6,926 nt of DNA from Alphaproteobacteria bacterium (GTDB lineage Bacteria > Pseudomonadota > Alphaproteobacteria > Micavibrionales > Micavibrionaceae), in NCBI GenBank assembly GCA_030639165.1, contig DAOWDF010000167.1, positions 1 through 6,926 of the forward strand. Reading direction: 5' to 3'. Positions 1 to 6,074 of the stretch are shown piece after piece. The notes below the pieces were generated by a model, which did no database searches, had not been told where the DNA came from, and was given only the letters and a program-made list of their open reading frames with translations. Within the stretch, counting starts at the first letter, position 1. Every line of letters starts with the position of its first letter. The position numbers were made by a program, and so were the translations under genes.

Positions 1-276
1 ATCCCAAAACATATGGCGAATACCATTGCACATATGGAAGTAGATCGCCGCCGACCAGAGGAATAGAATTATTGTTCCAAATGTGGAAGTCGCCAAATCC
101 ATAACACAGTTATAATGCTCTTCCCCGCTTGCAGCCGCGATCAAAAATGCCGCAACTAATAATGTGCCTATGGCTAACGCGACCCCACTTATCCTGTGGG
201 ATATCGACATAAGCGCCGTTAGTGGTAACTTATATATTTGTAAATGTGGCGATAATGGTCTTTGCACTGGTGGCAT
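1..276 (-). CDS. sdhC: Succinate dehydrogenase cytochrome b556 subunit SdhC, 3'-truncated by window edge
   Basis: SdhC is one of the two membrane anchors of succinate dehydrogenase (complex II) in the inner membrane; it helps bind heme b and ubiquinone. I translated the minus strand from the ATG at 274-276; 92 codons are open to the left edge, so the C-terminal part, including the third membrane helix, is missing. The N-terminus has the family signature RPLSPHLQIYK (6-16), followed by SISHRISG (24-31). By alignment to E. coli SdhC from memory, Ser24 and Arg28 match the quinone-site residues Ser27 and Arg31. The motif HMCNGIRHMFWD (81-92) carries the heme-ligand position, His81 (E. coli His84). 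Two hydrophobic segments are visible, about 20-48 and 63-83. A weak Shine-Dalgarno AAAAGG (288-293) sits 11 nt upstream. sdhD, sdhA and sdhB would be expected beyond position 1. Identification is firm. Confidence 0.95.
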   Translation of the reverse strand, partial: MPPVQRPLSPHLQIYKLPLTALMSISHRISGVALAIGTLLVAAFLIAAASGEEHYNCVMDLATSTFGTIILFLWSAAIYFHMCNGIRHMFWD

Positions 277-308
277 GGATTATAAAACCTTTTAAACATA
301 GTGAACTG

Positions 309-325
309 ATAAGATACAATCTTAT
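309..325. promoter_or_regulatory. Perfect 7-3-7 palindrome, possible operator
   Basis: ATAAGAT, a three-base spacer ACA, then ATCTTAT form a perfect inverted repeat with 7-bp arms. It lies 33-49 bp upstream of the sdhC start and 67-83 bp upstream of the TerB-like start. That position suits a dimeric regulator acting on one or both divergent promoters. A hairpin with a 3-nt loop is possible but would be AT-rich and weak. The binding protein is unknown. The repeat is seen directly; its role is inferred. Confidence 0.4.
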
Positions 326-377
326 ACTTTTATTAGCATTTACATGATATAAAAAACACTAGTTTTTATTTTTATTT

Positions 378-382
378 GGAGA
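378..382 (+). promoter_or_regulatory. Ribosome binding site of the TerB-like gene
   Basis: GGAGA lies 9 nt before the ATG at 392 and is the only Shine-Dalgarno-like sequence in the leader, which supports that start. Confidence 0.6.
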
Positions 383-391
383 TTGTAATAA

Positions 392-907
392 ATGAAAGAA
401 TATCCCTTTGGTGAAGACAGCGTAAGTACAAGCAAGTTTTATATGTTACGATGTATTATAGCCATGGCACATGCCGATGGTATTGTTTGTGATGAAGAAA
501 TAGCATATATCTCCGCTATCATGAACAGGATAGCTTTGAGTGATGAGCAAAGAGATATTCTAGAAAATGACTTTAAGGAAGAGCAGAATATAAGCACATT
601 ATTTGCTCATATAAATGATCCCAGATACCGTGGGCAAATTGTATATTTTGCACGCATATTAGCGCATAAAGATGGCAACCTAGACCCATCCGAGCAAGAA
701 CTTCTTGATTGCCTCCAGAAATCAGCCACTGATGGTTTGGATATAGAAACAATCCGCGCAGACGCAAAGAAAGCTGTTGAAGCTGAACTTTTCATGCATG
801 ACATTGAAATTGATAAAAACCGCCCAACAAAGCACGGACATTTTATTCCATATATTCAATGGCTAGACGAAGTACTTCTACATCTAGGCATCGATTTGAT
901 GAGATAA
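392..907 (+). CDS. TerB-like (tellurite-resistance TerB fold) protein
   Basis: This 171-residue soluble protein has no signal peptide or membrane helix. It shows the repeated acidic motif of the TerB / TerB-like helical family: AHADGIVCDEE at 26-36 and AHKDGNLDPSE at 91-101. Each copy has the D-G-x3-4-E spacing that in TerB proteins lines a metal-binding site at the centre of a two-fold pseudo-symmetric helical bundle. The region to about residue 130 fits one such domain. The C-terminal 40 residues (His136, His148, His150, His164) are unassigned. Family members occur in tellurite resistance and stress operons and as domains of DjlA-type co-chaperones, but most single-domain members have no known function. 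No other ter gene is present here, so tellurite resistance should not be assumed. The gene diverges from sdhC and converges on asd, so it is probably transcribed alone. Confidence 0.75.
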   Translation: MKEYPFGEDSVSTSKFYMLRCIIAMAHADGIVCDEEIAYISAIMNRIALSDEQRDILENDFKEEQNISTLFAHINDPRYRGQIVYFARILAHKDGNLDPSEQELLDCLQKSATDGLDIETIRADAKKAVEAELFMHDIEIDKNRPTKHGHFIPYIQWLDEVLLHLGIDLMR

Positions 908-923
908 GAGTTACTTACTCTTA
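905..923. terminator. Small inverted repeat between convergent stops, possible weak bidirectional terminator
   Basis: TAAGAGT (905-911) and ACTCTTA (917-923) form a 7-bp stem with a 5-nt loop. It spans the stop codon of the TerB-like gene (905-907) and that of asd (911-913, minus strand). The stem is short, AT-rich and not followed by a clear T-run on either strand, so it would be weak as an intrinsic terminator. It is nevertheless the only hairpin between two convergent genes. Confidence 0.3.
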
Positions 924-1921
924 ATCAAAAGCTCAGCTATCTGCACAGTATTAAGCGCTGCACCTTTGCGCAAATTGTCAGATACGCACCAGAAGTTAAG
1001 CCCGTTTTCTACGCTAATATCTTCGCGGATACGGCTAACATAAACATCGTCCTCACCCTGTACTTCTAGTTGAGTGACATATTCAAGGTCTTCATTATCA
1101 AGATCAACAACGGTCAGCCCTTCAAACTCACGCATAGCAGCCCGCGCCTCAGCGGCAGAAAAATCATTTTCTAGCTCAACATTCACCATTTCGGCGTGAC
1201 CAACAAACACAGGAACGCGGGCACAATTGGCGCCGACTTTGATTTTAGAGCCAAGAATTTTCTTGGTCTCAACCACCATCTTCCACTCTTCCTTCGTCAT
1301 GCCATCATCCATAAATACATCTATTTGTGGAATAGCATTAAAGGCTATTTGCTTCGGATAAACTGATGGAGCATTAGTATTATTCATGAATACGCTCTTA
1401 GTCTGGTTAAATAGCTCATCCATAGCAGCGCGGCCAGAGCCAGACACTGATTGATAAGTGTTAACCACTACGCGCTTGATTGTTGCAGCATCATGCAAAG
1501 GCTTTAACGCCACGACCATTTGTATGGTAGAGCAATTAGGATTAGCAATAATCCCGCTTTTTGTATGGCCTTCAATGGCCTCAGGGTTAACTTCAGGCAC
1601 AATTAATGGCACGTCGGGCATCATGCGGAAGTGTGAAGTATTATCAATTACTACCGCGCCAGCTTTAGCGGCTTTTGGAGAATATTCCGCGCTCACTTTT
1701 CCACCAGGGGAGGAAAGCACAATATCAACGCCCTTAAAATCGAATTTAGCTAGATCTTGGACTTTTAGGTCTTTATCGCCGAAAGATACTTCTTTGCCAA
1801 GCGAGCGCTCGGAGGCTAGAGCTATCACGTCATCTACTGGGAAATTACGCTCATGCAAAATATTGAGCATCTCGCCCCCGACATTACCCGTTGCGCCAAC
1901 TACTGCGATTTTATAACCCAT
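911..1921 (-). CDS. asd: Aspartate-semialdehyde dehydrogenase
   Basis: Asd reduces L-aspartyl-4-phosphate to L-aspartate-4-semialdehyde with NADPH. This is the branch step to lysine, diaminopimelate, threonine, methionine and isoleucine, and therefore to peptidoglycan. The 336-residue protein is full length. It begins with the NADP-binding Rossmann motif GATGNVG (9-15). The catalytic Cys130 lies in IIANPNCSTIQ (124-134), the YQSVSGSG motif (156-163) supplies Gln157, and Arg235 and His242 in RVPVFVGHAE (235-244) are the substrate-binding Arg and acid/base His by family pattern. A good Shine-Dalgarno, AGGAG (1930-1934), sits 8 nt before the ATG. The gene converges on the TerB-like gene with 3 bp between stops and diverges from the kinase gene. 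asd near sdhC is a common alphaproteobacterial arrangement; here the TerB-like gene lies between them. Identification is firm. Confidence 0.97.
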   Translation of the reverse strand: MGYKIAVVGATGNVGGEMLNILHERNFPVDDVIALASERSLGKEVSFGDKDLKVQDLAKFDFKGVDIVLSSPGGKVSAEYSPKAAKAGAVVIDNTSHFRMMPDVPLIVPEVNPEAIEGHTKSGIIANPNCSTIQMVVALKPLHDAATIKRVVVNTYQSVSGSGRAAMDELFNQTKSVFMNNTNAPSVYPKQIAFNAIPQIDVFMDDGMTKEEWKMVVETKKILGSKIKVGANCARVPVFVGHAEMVNVELENDFSAAEARAAMREFEGLTVVDLDNEDLEYVTQLEVQGEDDVYVSRIREDISVENGLNFWCVSDNLRKGAALNTVQIAELLIKSK

Positions 1922-1949
1922 TTCAAATGCTCCTAATTTCGTATCTTTA

Positions 1950-1977
1950 GATATAGAATGCTTTGTGATAGTCTAAA
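1950..1977 (-). promoter_or_regulatory. Candidate asd promoter
   Basis: On the minus strand TTTAGA (1972-1977) and TATATC (1950-1955) are separated by 16 bp. This would place the transcription start near 1943, with a leader of about 20 nt carrying the AGGAG site. An overlapping alternative, TTAGAC with TATCTA at 17 bp, is equally possible. The matches to consensus are moderate. Confidence 0.35.
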
Positions 1978-1998
1978 AATTGCCTAAAGACAACCGTA

Positions 1999-3972
1999 AT
2001 GAATAATAACATGACAAATAAGAAAACCACTGCAAAGACAAGACAAGAGCTTGAGCAAGCTATTGCCGATGCCGATGCTATTGCCAAGCAGAAGTCTAAC
2101 TTTTTGGCGACGATGAGCCATGAGATCAGAACTCCGATGCAGACAATATACGGTTTGTTGGAGCTAATCGCGCTGGAAAAACCAAGTGAAAATGTATCCT
2201 CAATGGTTAGCACAGCTCAAGGCGCAGCAAGTAATTTGCTAGAAATACTGGATGATGTTTTGGATGTTGCCAAAATGGACAGCGATGCTATGGAGCTTGA
2301 TAAATTTGAAGTTCCAGTGCGTTTATTAGTGCGCGGGATGCTAGAGGCTCTATCGGTTAAAGTGCGCGGCGTTCATGTAAACCTAATTGACGATATTGAA
2401 ACCGATGTGCCATTTGTTGTTCTTGGCGACCCTAAACGCCTGCGCCAAATCTTGATAAATCTGTGTGGTAATGCTCTAAAATTTACGCATGATGGCAGTG
2501 TTACTGTGCGCGTTAACACAAAAATAGAGCGTATAAAAAAGCCTAAATATGGGCTGGGGTTACGCTTTGAAGTGATCGATACGGGCATTGGGATGAGCGC
2601 GGAAGTTTGCGCTAAATTGTTTCAGTCCTTTACGCAAGCCGATAATTCAACGTCACGAAAATATGGCGGCACTGGGCTTGGCTTATCCATAGCAAAAAAA
2701 CTGGTTAAACTTATGGGCGGTAAAATTGGTGTTAACAGCACAGAAGGAAAAGGCTCAACATTCTGGTTTGAAATACCCACAGAAGAGATTAGCACAGATC
2801 AAAGCACCGTGGAGCTACCTGACTTAGAGGGAATATCGGTACTATCCGTAGAAGACCACCCGCAAGGGGCAAAGGAAATCTTAAGCTCGCTAAGATCTAT
2901 GGGCGCGAAAGTTGAAAGCTGTGCTACATATAAGGAAGGGCTTAAATTAGCAAAGAAGCAGCCCTTTGATGTTGCCGTTATTGACCAAGGACTGCCCGAT
3001 GGGCTTGGTCTTAACCTTATCCGTGAGATACAAGATTTGCGGCCATTTATGGGTATAGTAATGTATACTGTGCGTGATGATATTGGCCTATCACATAGCT
3101 TGCATTCACTAGGCGCTACCTATCTTACAAAGCCTGCCAGCCGTATCGGTCTGGGTGAAGCAGTAAAGAATGCAGCTAGGCAAAACGTGGCTATAATAGA
3201 GGGGCCTACCCGCCTTTTAATCGCAGAAGACACAGATAGTGTGCGCGATATACTTGGAAGGCAACTTAAGTCACTTGGGGTTGATGCTGATTTTGCTAAA
3301 GACGGAAAAGAAGCGCTTGAGGCATTTAAAAGCGGTAGATATGGCATATTATTTACTGATTTACACATGCCTGAGATAGATGGATATGAGCTTACAAATA
3401 CAATTAGGGAAAAAGAAGAAGAGACGGACAAGCATACTCCTATTATTGTGCTAACCGCTGATGTGCAAATGTCACAGCGCGAAACTTATACTCGCCATGG
3501 ATTTGATGAATGCTTGCTTAAGCCAGTATCACTAGGGCAGCTGCGCGGATTATTGGTGCGCTGGAGGTTGTTGGATGAGAACAGCCTAAAGATAGATGAT
3601 AGCGAAAAATCAGATGCTAAAAAGGATGCGGATAAAACACCGTCAATTAATAGAGAATGCCTAATTAAAAATATTGGAGCCATTAACGAGAGCACCGTGG
3701 AAATGATGGAAATGTTTGTGGATATGACCGCCCCCACAATATCGGGAATAATAGAGGCGCTTAAAGATAAGGATCATGGCAAGCTATCAGAACTAGGGCA
3801 TAGCCTTAAAGGGGGTGCGAGATCGGCTTGCTGTGATGCGCTTGGAGATCTTGCTTCAAAACTTCAGGATGATGCCGCGGAAAGCAGAAAATGCGATGAG
3901 ATTGTCGCCGATATAATTGATGAGTTTGCACAAGTTAAAATTGATGTAGAAAAACTTAGATCAGAAATTTAA
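1999..3972 (+). CDS. Sensorless hybrid histidine kinase (HisKA-HATPase-REC-REC-HPt)
   Basis: This 657-residue cytoplasmic multi-step phosphorelay kinase has no membrane segment and no recognisable sensor. Residues 12-34 form a charged signalling helix leading straight into the dimerisation domain, where FLATMSHEIRTPM (35-47) holds the phospho-accepting His41. The ATPase domain has the N box (Asn154, Asn158), the G1 motif DTGIGM (194-199) and the G2 motif GGTGLGLS (223-230). Receiver 1 (about 279-395) has Glu285/Asp286, Asp329, Thr357 and Lys378. Receiver 2 (about 405-523) has Glu410/Asp411, Asp454, Thr486 and Lys508. A C-terminal HPt domain (about 550-650) has His601 in GHSLKGGARSA. All relay residues are intact. 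A stop at 1969-1971 blocks any upstream extension. The Shine-Dalgarno is poor, and Met5 (2011) is an alternative start. The sensory partner and the output regulator are unknown. The stop overlaps that of the convergent prepilin-like gene. Confidence 0.95.
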   Translation: MNNNMTNKKTTAKTRQELEQAIADADAIAKQKSNFLATMSHEIRTPMQTIYGLLELIALEKPSENVSSMVSTAQGAASNLLEILDDVLDVAKMDSDAMELDKFEVPVRLLVRGMLEALSVKVRGVHVNLIDDIETDVPFVVLGDPKRLRQILINLCGNALKFTHDGSVTVRVNTKIERIKKPKYGLGLRFEVIDTGIGMSAEVCAKLFQSFTQADNSTSRKYGGTGLGLSIAKKLVKLMGGKIGVNSTEGKGSTFWFEIPTEEISTDQSTVELPDLEGISVLSVEDHPQGAKEILSSLRSMGAKVESCATYKEGLKLAKKQPFDVAVIDQGLPDGLGLNLIREIQDLRPFMGIVMYTVRDDIGLSHSLHSLGATYLTKPASRIGLGEAVKNAARQNVAIIEGPTRLLIAEDTDSVRDILGRQLKSLGVDADFAKDGKEALEAFKSGRYGILFTDLHMPEIDGYELTNTIREKEEETDKHTPIIVLTADVQMSQRETYTRHGFDECLLKPVSLGQLRGLLVRWRLLDENSLKIDDSEKSDAKKDADKTPSINRECLIKNIGAINESTVEMMEMFVDMTAPTISGIIEALKDKDHGKLSELGHSLKGGARSACCDALGDLASKLQDDAAESRKCDEIVADIIDEFAQVKIDVEKLRSEI

Positions 3973-4709
3973 GGACAGCTTGCCGCAGTTTCTTCATTAT
4001 CAGTATCACCATTATATACGGCAGAAGGTTTTCTTGTCATGCGCATACGCAAGCACGTATATCCTACCTCACATGTAGCCTCAGCCAAAGAATCCATATT
4101 CTTCACTGCGGCGCTGGCGTCAACAATATCCACTTCACATTCGTCATATCTATCATCAATTTTCTGTAGAGCTGTATTTATAAATGCATCTGTTTTATTA
4201 GTTTTTATCCAGAAGAAAACACCATCTATACCATTATAATATTGCCAATCTTCAAATAGATCAGGCACTGGGGGCAGGGATTTCCCTGATGTTCTGCCAA
4301 AAATATGAGCATGGTTATTATCATTACCACCCGGATTTCCTGGGCATCTTATATCCTTAACCAAGCGGCCAGCCGTAGCGCCAATGGTTGCGCCTGTATA
4401 ATGTGTTGAGTTTGGCTTAATAGGAAAATTTTTACGTGCGCTAGGATCGCTTCCAGGAATTGTTACATTAATTAATGCATCGCCTTTTCTATACGTCAAA
4501 ATACAGCTCTGTACCGCAGATGTTATTGTATCAATCTGATTTTTAACATTAGCAATAGTCCTAAAACTACCCTGTGATGAGGTTTGTTGAGATGATGGCT
4601 TCATAAAGGTAACAGTCAGAGCTGCTAGCAACGCAATCGCGATCAAAATGTAAACAAGAGCGCTACCGCGCTCCTGATTAATTCTTATATTTTTATGATT
4701 ACTTATCAT
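3969..4709 (-). CDS. Prepilin-like protein with six cysteines (pseudopilin candidate 2)
   Basis: I do not recognise this 246-residue protein as a named gene. Its N-terminus resembles a class III (prepilin) leader: a polar and basic stretch ending in QERG (12-15), then the hydrophobic helix SALVYILIAIALLAAL (16-31) continuing to about 36. Cleavage after Gly15 by a prepilin peptidase is plausible. Mature position 5 is Tyr, not the usual Glu. The rest is a soluble, presumably periplasmic or extracellular domain with six cysteines (69, 122, 191, 213, 219, 245), which could form three disulfides. The hydrophobic helix is nearly the same as in the gene upstream (4724-5455), suggesting a paralogous pair, although the C-terminal domains look unrelated. 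It starts 14 nt after the upstream stop with a weak AGG site 5 nt before the ATG, so it is probably the last gene of the operon. A signal-anchored non-pilin protein is the alternative. Confidence 0.8.
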   Translation of the reverse strand: MISNHKNIRINQERGSALVYILIAIALLAALTVTFMKPSSQQTSSQGSFRTIANVKNQIDTITSAVQSCILTYRKGDALINVTIPGSDPSARKNFPIKPNSTHYTGATIGATAGRLVKDIRCPGNPGGNDNNHAHIFGRTSGKSLPPVPDLFEDWQYYNGIDGVFFWIKTNKTDAFINTALQKIDDRYDECEVDIVDASAAVKNMDSLAEATCEVGYTCLRMRMTRKPSAVYNGDTDNEETAASCP

Positions 4710-4723
4710 TAGAACCTACAGGC

Positions 4724-5455
4724 CTATCTTTCTACTACAACATGGTAGTAAACATATACACCTGAGGCAGCAACGTTTTCAAAACAACCAAATGGTTGAC
4801 CATCAAAAACATTAGTACCAACGGCTACGTCATCGATATCATTAGCTACTGCGGCATTTCCTGTAGGGAAAGTATAGTCAGTACCGCCAACATCGACCAT
4901 AGTTAGTGCATATAAGGCAGAAAGGTCAACTGTTGCAGGTATAGCTGTACCCAGACCGTATTCTTCATTAAGCTTACTACATACTCCTTGCCTTACGCCA
5001 ATTAAGAAAGCGATAATATCATTACCACCGACACCAGCTGTACCAATCTCAGGAATTTCTAAGTCCGCATTAAATACCCAGTCAGTAGCATTACCAGAAA
5101 CCATAATATCACCTGGAGCTTTAACTGCTGTTGCACTCCCGCCGGCCGGATGAAAAACACCAAGCGAATTAAAATCAAGCGTTGCATAGTCTGGTGGAGT
5201 ATTAAACCTTACTTCCTCTTCGCCAGTTCCTGTCATAGTCATACGAACGACTGCCATTCCAACTGATGCAGGAAATTGAGTGATTTGCGCACTACTAATT
5301 AAGTTTGTTTCAGAATTTGCATTACCACCCGACCTTGTCGATGAGGTCACCGCGTAAGAAAGTGCTGCAAATAACGCCACAGCAATTAGAATAAGAAAGA
5401 GAACATTCCCTTCATCCTTCATTGCATAATTACATTTTTTTAATAATGCCTTCAT
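4724..5455 (-). CDS. Prepilin-like protein (pseudopilin candidate 1)
   Basis: This 243-residue protein is not a recognised named gene. It begins with a 16-residue leader rich in Lys and ending in KDEG (13-16), followed by the helix NVLFLILIAVALFAAL (17-32), which continues to about 36. This resembles a prepilin or pseudopilin N-terminus with cleavage after Gly16, but mature position 5 is Leu, not Glu. The C-terminal domain (about 50-243) is rich in Gly, Ala, Val and Asp. It has two cysteines, Cys159 in GVCSKLNEEYGLG and Cys224 in PFGCFEN, which could form a disulfide, and it ends in YVYYHVVVER. The start at 5455 is preferred over Met12 because AAAAGGG lies 7 nt upstream. The gene follows the PilO-like gene after a 68-nt spacer, the largest in the operon, and is followed closely by the second prepilin-like gene. 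A surface or periplasmic filament subunit is likely; the substrate or filament type is unknown. Confidence 0.82.
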   Translation of the reverse strand: MKALLKKCNYAMKDEGNVLFLILIAVALFAALSYAVTSSTRSGGNANSETNLISSAQITQFPASVGMAVVRMTMTGTGEEEVRFNTPPDYATLDFNSLGVFHPAGGSATAVKAPGDIMVSGNATDWVFNADLEIPEIGTAGVGGNDIIAFLIGVRQGVCSKLNEEYGLGTAIPATVDLSALYALTMVDVGGTDYTFPTGNAAVANDIDDVAVGTNVFDGQPFGCFENVAASGVYVYYHVVVER

Positions 5456-5462
5456 CTTAATA

Positions 5463-5469
5463 CCCTTTT
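5463..5469 (-). promoter_or_regulatory. Ribosome binding site deciding the start of prepilin-like gene 1
   Basis: AAAAGGG on the minus strand lies 7 nt before the ATG at 5453-5455. The in-frame Met12 has no such site. This fixes a 16-residue leader before the hydrophobic helix, the length expected of a prepilin-type leader. Confidence 0.65.
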
Positions 5470-5500
5470 ACTAAACTATGAACTTAATCAACTATATCAA

Positions 5501-5506
5501 ATTATA
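5501..5506 (-). promoter_or_regulatory. -10-like TATAAT in the pre-pilin spacer
   Basis: A perfect TATAAT on the minus strand lies in the 68-nt spacer before prepilin-like gene 1, 45 nt upstream of its ATG. It could allow extra transcription of the two prepilin-like genes. No good -35 hexamer is present 16-18 bp upstream, and the region is so AT-rich that a chance match is likely. Confidence 0.25.
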
Positions 5507-5534
5507 CTTAAATATTACTTAACTTAAATATTAC
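5506..5534. repeat. 13-bp direct repeat with 16-bp period
   Basis: ACTTAAATATTAC occurs identically at 5506-5518 and 5522-5534. The second copy contains the last codons and stop of the PilO-like gene (minus strand); the first lies in the spacer before prepilin-like gene 1. It could be a local slippage duplication that copied the gene end, or a pair of protein-binding sites. Confidence 0.6.
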
Positions 5535-6063
5535 CTTGAACCGAAACAACATTAATCTTTAATGAGGCAGCTAATGGGTGCTGCTTGCATTCTTTACCTA
5601 TGCATAAACGCTCAACATCAACACGCCACCCTAGGCCACCATTTTGAACATGGCCGATAGCCTCTCTAAACTCCCCAAACTGGGCAGTGGAGCGCGCACG
5701 TATTATGATATTAGAAGAATTTGCATTTATTTCAAGGCCTTTGTAAACACCTGCAAGATTATCCACAAAGGACTTAACATCACTCGGACTAACTGGCTTA
5801 TCTTGTATTTTGGGAACAACAGGCAACAAAACAGTTGCCTCATCACGACTAACTGATATTTCTGCAAATTCCTGCATCTTTACTGTGGTATATAGCCCAA
5901 GAAAAGCTGCCGAAACCCAAATAACAGACACTATAGTAAGCAGGGTTTTATTTGTATTTTGAGGCAATTCCTCAATGAAATCATTAAAATCATTCATTGC
6001 CTTTGGGCTGGCATATTTACTTAAAGAGCGCCAATCAAAATTCTTAAGTGATTCCAAGTTCAT
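5524..6063 (-). CDS. Bitopic inner-membrane protein, PilO/GspM-like architecture
   Basis: I do not recognise a named family for this 179-residue protein. It has a polar cytoplasmic N-terminus (1-38), one membrane helix (about 40-61), a short linker, and a C-terminal domain (about 92-179) facing the periplasm. That domain shows alternating helix and strand patterns compatible with the ferredoxin-like fold of PilN, PilO and GspM: a strand at NIIIRARS (118-125), a helix at FGEFREAIGHVQ (129-140), a strand at WRVDVERLCI (146-155) and a final strand at ASLKINVVSV (166-175). Cys154 and Cys159 in CIGKEC could form a disulfide. An AGGG site overlapping the upstream stop, 7 nt before the ATG, indicates coupling to the preceding gene 9 nt away. 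The setting, between another bitopic protein and two prepilin-like genes, suggests an assembly-platform component of a type IV pilus-like machine. The fold assignment is inference. Confidence 0.75.
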   Translation of the reverse strand: MNLESLKNFDWRSLSKYASPKAMNDFNDFIEELPQNTNKTLLTIVSVIWVSAAFLGLYTTVKMQEFAEISVSRDEATVLLPVVPKIQDKPVSPSDVKSFVDNLAGVYKGLEINANSSNIIIRARSTAQFGEFREAIGHVQNGGLGWRVDVERLCIGKECKQHPLAASLKINVVSVQGNI

Positions 6064-6070
6064 AAATACG

Positions 6071-6074
6071 CCCT
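6071..6074 (-). promoter_or_regulatory. Ribosome binding site overlapping the upstream stop codon
   Basis: On the minus strand AGGG (6071-6074) overlaps the TAG stop (6073-6075) of the upstream gene and lies 7 nt before the ATG of the PilO-like gene. This supports the start chosen and suggests translational coupling of the two membrane proteins. Confidence 0.6.

Larger units (their letters stand above)
277..391. promoter_or_regulatory. Divergent intergenic region between sdhC and the TerB-like gene
   Basis: This 115-bp AT-rich spacer must hold the promoters of sdhC (leftward) and of the TerB-like gene (rightward). It contains the 17-bp palindrome listed separately. On the plus strand a poor -35/-10 pair, TTATAC (322-327) and TGATAT or TATAAA (345-353), could serve the TerB-like gene. 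On the minus strand no hexamer pair is convincing. No small ORF or RNA gene was recognised. Placement of promoters here is an inference from the divergent gene arrangement. Confidence 0.5.

Noticed and set aside
279..284. Perfect TATAAT on the minus strand just before the sdhC ATG
   Set aside because: It ends 2 nt before the start codon, so transcription would begin inside the gene. No matching -35 is present.
869..878. 10-bp palindrome GAAGTACTTC
   Set aside because: It is inside the TerB-like coding region, with no spacer and no T-run, so it is most likely chance.
1458..1916. 152-codon open frame on the plus strand
   Set aside because: It lies wholly antisense to asd, which is certain from its catalytic motifs. 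The product has no recognisable features.
1942..1953. TATCT-TT-AGATA inverted repeat in the asd / kinase spacer
   Set aside because: Arms of 5 bp in AT-rich DNA that overlaps a candidate -10 element are too short to call an operator.
1947..2213. 88-codon minus-strand open frame with hydrophobic residues
   Set aside because: It overlaps the kinase start and the spacer, has no domain signature, and is the complement of the coding helix region.
2836..3183. First receiver of the kinase as a degenerate pseudo-receiver
   Set aside because: The acidic pair Glu285/Asp286, Asp329, Thr357 and Lys378 are all present, so it looks competent for phosphorylation.
3120..3737. Two minus-strand open frames (3120-3431 and 3486-3737)
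   Set aside because: Both are antisense to the receiver and HPt domains of the kinase and have Ser-rich shadow composition.
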